NCBI GenBank assembly: GCA_001602955.1
Contig: LVAC01000008.1
Span: 112,699-176,698, forward strand
From: Sulfurospirillum sp001602955
GTDB taxonomy: Bacteria > Campylobacterota > Campylobacteria > Campylobacterales > Sulfurospirillaceae
Direction of reading: 5' to 3'
Length of the DNA stretch: 64,000 nt
Shown here: positions 58,899-64,000 of the stretch, piece by piece
Numbering within the stretch: position 1 is the stretch's first letter
Layout: the number at the start of each line of letters is the position of its first letter
Notes under the pieces: model-generated
Told to the model about the DNA's origin: nothing
What the model saw: the letters and a program-made list of their open reading frames with translations, nothing else
The model's database searches: none
Program-made: the position numbers and the translations under genes

Positions 58899-60059
58899 AT
58901 GCAAACCGATAAAATACTTTTTTCACTCTGTGCTTTTGCACTCTTTGTAGGGATGGTCTTTTCACTCTCCCTACCGGTGTTTACGACACTTTTTTTCGAC
59001 TATTCCGAATACCATTTTTTCATTCGCCAATTTGCCGTAGGAATGCTGTGTATTTTTATCATGTGGTCGCTTTCGCAACTCGATCCCGATAAGTTCTTAA
59101 TGCATATCGGCTTTACGATTTTTTTAAGTTGCCTCTTGTTAATGGGCGTCATGCACTACCTTCCCGAATCACTCGTCACCTCCGCGGGCGGGGCGAAACG
59201 GTGGATTCGTCTTCCGGGCTTTTCGTTAGCTCCGGTTGAGTTTTTCAAAATTGGATTTGTCTATTTCCTTGCGTGGAGTTTTGCGCGCAAACTGAACAAC
59301 GATAAAAAAAGCCTCAAAGAAGAGATGTTACTGATTTTGCCGTATATCGCTATGTTCGTTTTAGTCATTTATTTGATCGCCGTTATGCAAAACGATTTAG
59401 GGCAAGTCGTCGTCCTTGCCTTGACGTTTGCCGTGATGGCATTTTTCGCCGGCACCAGCGCGCAACTCTTTATGCTCGCGATTTTAGGTTCTATTTTCGT
59501 TTTTTTAGTCGCCATCTTTAGCTCAACGCACCGTATTTTAAGAATCAAAACATGGTGGGCGACGATTCAGAACATGGTTCTTTCAATGTTTCCCGAAAGC
59601 ATCGCATCCGTTTTGCGTGTCGAAGACGCACCCGAGCCTTACCAAATTTCCCACTCGCTCAATGCCATCAAACACGGCGGTATTTTCGGTGAAGGTATCG
59701 GCAACGGACTTTTCAAGCTCGGCTATTTGAGTGAAGTGCACACCGACTTTGCCCTTGCGGGAATCGCCGAAGAAGTCGGAGCTTTAGGCGTCACGCTCTT
59801 AACGCTCGTCATTGTGACGATTATTTACCGTATCTTTAAAATCGCTTCCAGAAGTCATAGTAAAGTCTACTATCTTTTTTCTTTGGGTATCGGTCTTTTG
59901 ATCGTTTTTTCATTTTTAATGAATGCCTACGGCATTACCTCGATCACGCCGATTAAAGGTATTTCCGTTCCCTTTATCAGCTACGGAGGTAGCTCCATTT
60001 TAGCCCTCTCGGTCGGTATCGGAATGGTGTTAATGATCAGCAAAAAGGCAAAATTATGA
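58899..60059 (+). CDS. ftsW: FtsW/RodA family peptidoglycan polymerase, probably FtsW
   Basis: Ten-helix SEDS glycosyltransferase that polymerises lipid II, 386 residues from the ATG at 58899; the longer open frame starts before the likely promoter (TAGAAT at 58862). SEDS hallmarks: SAGGAKRWIRLPGFSLAPVE with the catalytic-loop residues, GGIFGEGIGNGLFKLG, EVHTDFALAGIAEEVG and VPFISYGGSSILA. The 4-bp overlap with murG and the divergent ftsI favour FtsW over RodA. Confidence 0.9.
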   Translation: MQTDKILFSLCAFALFVGMVFSLSLPVFTTLFFDYSEYHFFIRQFAVGMLCIFIMWSLSQLDPDKFLMHIGFTIFLSCLLLMGVMHYLPESLVTSAGGAKRWIRLPGFSLAPVEFFKIGFVYFLAWSFARKLNNDKKSLKEEMLLILPYIAMFVLVIYLIAVMQNDLGQVVVLALTFAVMAFFAGTSAQLFMLAILGSIFVFLVAIFSSTHRILRIKTWWATIQNMVLSMFPESIASVLRVEDAPEPYQISHSLNAIKHGGIFGEGIGNGLFKLGYLSEVHTDFALAGIAEEVGALGVTLLTLVIVTIIYRIFKIASRSHSKVYYLFSLGIGLLIVFSFLMNAYGITSITPIKGISVPFISYGGSSILALSVGIGMVLMISKKAKL

Positions 60060-61090
60060 TTGCAATTACCGGAGGCGGCACGGGTGGCCATTTGGTCATC
60101 GCACGGGCGATTAAAGAAGAGTTACTCAAACGAGGTCATAAACCGCTTTATATCGGTTCAACCGCAGGGCAAGACCGTGCATGGTTTGAAGGCGACGATG
60201 CGTTTGAGCGCACGTACTTTTTGGAGAGTAGAGGCGTGGTCAATAAAAAAGGTATTCATAAACTTCGTTCGCTTTTCACGACGGTGCGTTTGGCCTTTAC
60301 ATGTAGACGTCTTTTTAAACAACACGGCGTAAGTGCCGTCTTTTCCGTCGGCGGATATTCGGCGGCACCGGCATCCTTCGGTGCGTTGATCGCAAGGTTA
60401 CCGCTTTATATCCATGAGCAAAATGCCGTAGAGGGAAAACTCAACCGACTGCTCAAGCCGTTTGCTAAAGCGTTTTTTAACTCTTATCGACACGACGCAA
60501 TTATGACGGATTATCCCGTAAGCGATGCGTTTTTTGCGATCCGTAAACAGCGTCAAACACTCAAAACCGTCATCTTTTTAGGCGGAAGTCAAGGCGCAAC
60601 GTTTATTAACGAACTTGCATGTACGCTTGCCCCGTTTTTCCATGAAAGAGGCATTGCAATTATCCACCAAACGGGAGCGAAAGAGTTTGAACGCATACAA
60701 CGTTTCTATGACGAGACTGCTATCCCCGCCGACGTATTCGACTTTTCCAAAGAGATTGCCCAAAAGCTCTCACGTGCCGATTTTGCGATCAGCCGATCGG
60801 GTGCAAGCACGCTTTGGGAACTCTGCGCCGTTTCTTTGCCTGCTTGTTTTATTCCTTACCCGCATGCCGCCGCCAACCACCAATATTACAATGCCAAAAC
60901 ATTGGTCGATCAAGGTGCCGCACTGATGATGGAACAAGCGCACGTCGATTCTCAAAAGCTATTTGAGATGATTTTGGCATGCGATCTTGCCTCTTTATCG
61001 CAAAAACTGACCGCGTTAATTCATGAAGGCGGAGCTAAAGCGATTGTCGATACAATATTGCAAAATCAACCTAAGGAGTCAACATGTTAG
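60056..61090 (+). CDS. murG: UDP-GlcNAc transferase MurG (lipid II synthesis)
   Basis: Adds GlcNAc to lipid I on the inner face of the membrane, making the substrate of FtsW. The 344-residue GT-B protein has TGGGTGGHLVIARAI, SVGGYSAAPASFGA, LYIHEQNAVEGKLNRLL, FLGGSQGATFINELA and SRSGASTLWELCAV with PYPHAAANHQYYNA. It overlaps ftsW by 4 bp and the GNAT gene by 7 bp. Confidence 0.97.
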   Translation: MIAITGGGTGGHLVIARAIKEELLKRGHKPLYIGSTAGQDRAWFEGDDAFERTYFLESRGVVNKKGIHKLRSLFTTVRLAFTCRRLFKQHGVSAVFSVGGYSAAPASFGALIARLPLYIHEQNAVEGKLNRLLKPFAKAFFNSYRHDAIMTDYPVSDAFFAIRKQRQTLKTVIFLGGSQGATFINELACTLAPFFHERGIAIIHQTGAKEFERIQRFYDETAIPADVFDFSKEIAQKLSRADFAISRSGASTLWELCAVSLPACFIPYPHAAANHQYYNAKTLVDQGAALMMEQAHVDSQKLFEMILACDLASLSQKLTALIHEGGAKAIVDTILQNQPKESTC

Positions 61091-61542
61091 AAAACTTAAT
61101 CGTTCGTATCGCAACACGCGACGATGCCAAAGAAATTGCCGCTTTTAACGTTTTGTTCGCTAAAGAAACCGTCAATAAAAACGTTTCGCTCGCATTGACC
61201 ACCGAGGGCGTTCATCAAGTTTTTGCTAAATTTCACAACGGTTTTTACCTGATGGCGGAAGTCAATCAAACTATTGTCGGATTGACGATGATCACAAGAG
61301 AATGGAGCGATTGGAACAACGGAGCGTATTATTGCATTCAAAGTATTTTCGTGACCGACCATGAGCATGAAAAAGAGATTCACGACGCATTGTTAGATAA
61401 AGCCAAAAGTCTCGCAAAAGAGCATTACGACGTCTGCGGAATTCGACTTTACGTTCACAAAGACGATAAAACGACTCAAAAAGCTTATGAAGAGTTAGGA
61501 TTACAAAAAACAAAATATAGGGTATTTGAAGAGACGTTCTAA
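61084..61542 (+). CDS. GNAT family N-acetyltransferase
   Basis: 152-residue acetyltransferase. The GNAT core is visible: N-terminal IVRIATRDDAKEIAAF, central strand FYLMAEVNQTIVGLTMI, YYCIQSIFVTDHEHEKEIHDALL in the acetyl-CoA region, and IRLYVHKDDKTTQKAYEELG. AAGGAG sits six bases before the ATG, and it overlaps murG by 7 bp. The substrate is unknown; cell-wall context is suggestive only. Confidence 0.87.
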   Translation: MLENLIVRIATRDDAKEIAAFNVLFAKETVNKNVSLALTTEGVHQVFAKFHNGFYLMAEVNQTIVGLTMITREWSDWNNGAYYCIQSIFVTDHEHEKEIHDALLDKAKSLAKEHYDVCGIRLYVHKDDKTTQKAYEELGLQKTKYRVFEETF

Positions 61543-61598
61543 ATAATGTAAGTGTCCGGGATAACCAAAAGTTCGTTATCAAGAAGTGAAAAACAAAG

Positions 61599-61675
61599 TG
61601 GTGCGCCCGAAGGAATTCGAATCCCTGACCTCCGGTACCGCAAACCGATGCTCTATCCAGCTGAGCTACGAGCGC
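61599..61675 (-). tRNA. tRNA-Arg with anticodon GCG
   Basis: A complete cloverleaf: acceptor GCGCTCG/CGGGCGC, D-arm GCTC...GAGC, anticodon stem TCGGT/ACCGG around loop TTGCGGT, T-arm with GATTCGAAT-like loop, discriminator A and an encoded CCA. U33 fixes the anticodon as GCG (61639-61641), which reads CGC and CGU. Most bacteria use A34 (inosine) for this box. Confidence 0.92.
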
Positions 61676-61697
61676 ACATTTCTCTTTTGAGGTCGGT

Positions 61698-61703
61698 ATT
61701 ATA
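61698..61703 (-). promoter_or_regulatory. -10 element of the tRNA-Arg gene
   Basis: TATAAT on the minus strand, 22 bp upstream of the tRNA 5' end. Confidence 0.5.
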
Positions 61704-61742
61704 GCTTAGCTAATATAAATTAAGTATTAAAAAAGAGTCAAA

Positions 61743-62627
61743 ATGGCGTTTAGTTATCAAAAATCACTCAAAACAGCGTTAAAAAGTTCATGGACAATCT
61801 TAAAATTGATTGTTCCCATCTACATTTTGGCAGATGTTCTTTTTTATTACAATCTTTTAGCGCATATTACATTTGTGTTCAAACCGCTTGTTGCACTCTT
61901 GGATCTTCCACCTGAAGCAGCTCTTGCCATTGTCAGCGGACTGTTTCTAAACATCTATGCCGCCATTGCTTTTGCGGCTCCTTTGGGTCTTAGCGCGAAA
62001 GAGTGGACTGTTTTGGCCGTTTTTTTAGGAATCGCTCACGCGCTTATTGTCGAGACGGAGATCATGAAACGATTGGGGCTTTCAAGGGTTTACTCCATTG
62101 GACTGCGTTTAGGAGCAGGACTTCTCGTTGGTGGGCTTGCATCCAAGTTTCCACAAAGCTGGTTTGAGAATATGGCTACACAAGAAACTTTGGCGCCAGA
62201 ACACCCTGTGTATCAATCGCTCTTTGCGCTTTTGCAAAACTCATTGTACGAATCGCTTTCGCTTTCTATTAAAGTCATTATTTTGGTAACCCTACTGATC
62301 TTTTTTCTTGATTTTATCAAGTCACTTTCCATCATCGAAAAACACTCCCAAAAAGTGAACAGCGGATTTTCGATCACAGTGGGGGTTATTTTGGGCATTA
62401 CCTATGGGGCTGGCATTTTGATCTCGGAGTATGAAAAAGGTGTTTTAAAAGATCATGAGATCCTTTTTATCGGCACATATCTTATGATCTGTCACGCTAT
62501 CATTGAGGACACGCTTTTATTTGTCATTTTTGGAGCAAATCCGTGGGTGATTGTGGGGCTTCGCTTGGTGTTTGCAACGCTGATTGCCATGCTGGTTGTG
62601 CGGTACTATCAAAGAGCTAGGGCTTAA
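61743..62627 (+). CDS. Nucleoside-recognition (Gate) domain membrane protein
   Basis: 294 residues, about eight membrane helices, with two Gate/nucleoside-recognition-like repeats (around ILADVLFYYNLLAHITFVF and the C-terminal half). Related proteins include the FeoB membrane-core type and SpmA/SpmB-like proteins; the transported substrate is unknown. Base composition differs from genes upstream (fewer CpG). A TATAAA at 61714 may be the -10. The end overlaps the convergent thioredoxin-like gene by 11 bp. Confidence 0.78.
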   Translation: MAFSYQKSLKTALKSSWTILKLIVPIYILADVLFYYNLLAHITFVFKPLVALLDLPPEAALAIVSGLFLNIYAAIAFAAPLGLSAKEWTVLAVFLGIAHALIVETEIMKRLGLSRVYSIGLRLGAGLLVGGLASKFPQSWFENMATQETLAPEHPVYQSLFALLQNSLYESLSLSIKVIILVTLLIFFLDFIKSLSIIEKHSQKVNSGFSITVGVILGITYGAGILISEYEKGVLKDHEILFIGTYLMICHAIIEDTLLFVIFGANPWVIVGLRLVFATLIAMLVVRYYQRARA

Positions 62628-63012
62628 ATTCTTGCGCGTACACTTCATCTAAGAGTTCGATAAAGCTCTCGGGTGCCATATACCCTGCAAACTCATCGAT
62701 AATCTTTAAATCCTTTGGGGATAAGACTAAATTTGTTGGGAAATATTTTACATGTAACGCTTTTGGTAACGCTGGATCTTCTTGATGAATGCTTACATGT
62801 AAATAGTGCTGCGCGATGTGTTGATCGAATGTTGCAACGCCAAACACCTCCTTTTGCATCTTCAAACAATACGGGCACCCTTCTTTCTCAACGCTTAAAA
62901 GAATCAATTTATGCTCTTTTAAAGCTTTTTGACGCTCAGCATCCAAGAAATCTGCATTTAAAGAAAGCGCCATACTTGCCAATACAAGCACGAAAGAAAG
63001 CCATCTTTTCAT
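62617..63012 (-). CDS. Exported thioredoxin-fold protein with CPYC motif
   Basis: 131 residues. The signal peptide ends near ALSLNA-DF. The thioredoxin-like fold has active site CPYC in KEGCPYCLKM, which is the glutaredoxin-type dipeptide in a SoxW/thioredoxin_2-like scaffold, and the cis-Pro in KYFPTNLVL. It carries two in-frame ACATGTAA words, both encoding Leu-His-Val. Its ATG overlaps the stop of the EamA gene (4 bp), so the pair is co-translated. Confidence 0.88.
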   Translation of the reverse strand: MKRWLSFVLVLASMALSLNADFLDAERQKALKEHKLILLSVEKEGCPYCLKMQKEVFGVATFDQHIAQHYLHVSIHQEDPALPKALHVKYFPTNLVLSPKDLKIIDEFAGYMAPESFIELLDEVYAQEFKP

Positions 63013-63899
63013 AGCTTCTCCTTTTTGGCTTTTTGTTGTATCAAAAGCCCCAGTATAATTAAAACCAATCCCATAAACGTTGAGAAAAGAATCGTCTCAC
63101 CAACAAGCAGTGAGATAAAAAGCAGCGATAAAAAAGGTGAAATAAAAATGAGATTGGCAATTTTAGCCGTATTGGTACTTAGCCTCATCGCTTGAAGCCA
63201 TAAAATAAAGGTAATTCCCATCTCAAAAACGCCAATATACAAAGACCCTAGTACACCATAAAGATCAAAGACTAAAGGATCAGACGTCAATAAGGCATAG
63301 ATGAAAATAGCAGGAACACCAAAAAGAAAATTGACAAAAAGCCCTACCAAAGGATCGACATGTAATTTTGTCGTATAGATCCAATAAAGTGACCACAAGA
63401 CCGTTGAAAAGAGCGCTAAAAAGACACCTTTAGGGCTAGAAAAAGAGACATTCCATAAATCACCATGTGTCGAGATGATCAATACACCACAATAGCACAG
63501 GATGCCTGCAATGCCATCGTAAAGGCTCATTTTTTGTTTTAAAATAAAAACAGACAAATAGGTCAGTGTCAAAGCCCATGTATAATTGATTGGCTGAGCC
63601 TCTTGCGCTGGTAAAAGCTCATAGGCACGAAATAAAATGAGGTAATAACTAAAAGGATTAATCAAGCCTAGTAGAGCCAACTGCATATAGGTCTTTTTAG
63701 AATAGGTTAATAATAAAGGAATTTTTTTTTGATAAATCATCGCAAGGGAAAAAACACACAAGGAGAAAAAAGAGGCAGAGAGCAAGAGCTGTAAGGCATT
63801 TAAATGAGCCAATGTCAGTTTAAAAGCACTTGCTACTGTTGACCAAAGTAATACTGCTAAAAGAGCAAATATATAAGCTTTTGATTGATTTTTTTCCAA
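63009..63899 (-). CDS. EamA/DMT family transporter
   Basis: About ten membrane helices in two EamA repeats (first ending near IIST, second starting GVFLALFSTVLWSLYWIY), as in drug/metabolite exporters. I prefer the TTG at 63899 (296 residues, MEKNQSKAYIF start, AAAGG upstream) over the TTG at 63941, which lies only about ten bases after the 5S rRNA. The substrate is unknown. It sits directly downstream of an rRNA operon and may be read through from it. Confidence 0.85.
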   Translation of the reverse strand: MEKNQSKAYIFALLAVLLWSTVASAFKLTLAHLNALQLLLSASFFSLCVFSLAMIYQKKIPLLLTYSKKTYMQLALLGLINPFSYYLILFRAYELLPAQEAQPINYTWALTLTYLSVFILKQKMSLYDGIAGILCYCGVLIISTHGDLWNVSFSSPKGVFLALFSTVLWSLYWIYTTKLHVDPLVGLFVNFLFGVPAIFIYALLTSDPLVFDLYGVLGSLYIGVFEMGITFILWLQAMRLSTNTAKIANLIFISPFLSLLFISLLVGETILFSTFMGLVLIILGLLIQQKAKKEKL

Positions 63900-63949
63900 G
63901 AAAGACCGCCTTTGTAGAAGACGAAATGAGGAGTTAAGCAAGGAATCAC

Positions 63950-64000
63950 GAACTGGCGGCGACCTACGTTTCCATCTCAGTAAGAGAGAGTATTATCGGC
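63950..64000 (-). rRNA. 5S rRNA gene, 3' portion, cut by the right window edge
   Basis: On the minus strand the last 50 bases read GCCGATAATACTCTC, a helix-IV hairpin, then GGAAACGTAGGTCGCCGCCAG, the conserved E-loop and 3' end of bacterial 5S rRNA. The 5' part and presumably the 23S and 16S genes lie beyond the window. The exact 3' end is approximate. Confidence 0.82.

Larger units (their letters stand above)
1069..63369. repeat. Dispersed octamer ACATGTAA (palindromic core ACATGT), at least 33 copies
   Basis: Hand scan found exact ACATGTAA or its complement near 1069, 3968, 4229, 9592, 10284, 12095, 14389, 16639, 17137, 21094, 21107, 23803, 24228, 26567, 27491, 36691, 37980, 39219, 46451, 47791, 48266, 49567, 52571, 53273, 54012, 54757, 54780, 55080, 55440, 60299, 62750, 62795 and 63360. 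Several more sites have ACATGTC or ACATGTT. Roughly two copies would be expected by chance for both strands. Copies lie inside genes in several frames and in spacers. Confidence 0.85.

Noticed and set aside
61599..63945. Integrated mobile element at the tRNA-Arg
   Set aside because: No integrase, transposase or direct repeat of the tRNA 3' end was found; only the composition differs.

Overview
The window is a gene-dense stretch of a Campylobacterota (epsilonproteobacterial) chromosome. The gene order points to this group: M23 peptidase-folC-GGDEF-lptE-leuS-secF-secD-yajC; aat-clpA-clpS; pcrA-truB-csrA-ispE-smpB; cheZ-U32 peptidase-purE-DUF3972-glyQ-nif3-zinc ribbon-waaA-rlu; ffh-rpsP-khpA-rimM-trmD-rplS; flgB-flgC-fliE-ftsI. 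As I remember it, Campylobacter jejuni keeps most of these blocks. Moderate GC, c-di-GMP signalling, a GH17 enzyme and biotin genes would suit Sulfurospirillum or a close relative, but the genus is an inference.

Layout. 1-9 kb is a minus-strand run: a cut-off M23 peptidase, folate polyglutamylation, a diguanylate cyclase, LPS assembly, leucyl-tRNA synthesis and the Sec accessory proteins. lnt diverges from yajC. 10-20 kb holds metK, the N-degron branch (aat, clpA, clpS), a periplasmic thioredoxin lipoprotein, smpB, ispE, csrA, truB and a PcrA-type helicase. 20-30 kb holds a LysR regulator, a possible SspB-like adaptor, pepF, a split pabB/pabC pair with a suspicious junction, pyrB, a glycine-zipper protein, bioD, an AraC regulator, an aminotransferase and a DUF89 phosphatase. 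30-41 kb is two long minus-strand operons (ffh to rplS; cheZ to rlu). 41-43.4 kb holds a PHP phosphatase and glnA. 43.4-43.8 kb is a tandem repeat of about 104 bp containing an unresolved base. 43.8-53 kb holds PBP1A, an orphan ABC ATPase, bioF, maf, alaS and a membrane-bound GH17 protein. 53-61.5 kb holds small uncharacterised genes, hemH, ftsI, the flagellar rod genes behind a sigma-54 promoter, then ftsW-murG-GNAT. 61.6-64 kb holds a tRNA-Arg, three genes poorer in CpG, and the 3' end of a 5S rRNA gene.

The genes are mostly housekeeping: translation, secretion and lipoprotein maturation, cell-wall synthesis and division (PBP1A, FtsI, FtsW, MurG), proteolysis and quality control (ClpA/ClpS/Aat, SmpB), and motility (FlgB/C, FliE, CheZ, CsrA). 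There is no prophage, CRISPR array, transposase or obvious defence island.

The most unusual signal is not a gene. An octamer, ACATGTAA (palindromic core ACATGT, often extended to TTACATGTAA), occurs at least 33 times by hand count, on both strands, inside genes and between them, where about two would be expected by chance. Inside genes it repeatedly encodes Leu-His-Val or Thr-Cys. Between genes it forms inverted pairs, as DNA-uptake sequences do in Neisseria and Pasteurellaceae. The second strongest anomaly is the pabB/pabC junction, where a CTT-TGA site would give a fused protein after a +1 shift and pabC has no start codon that preserves its conserved N-terminus.
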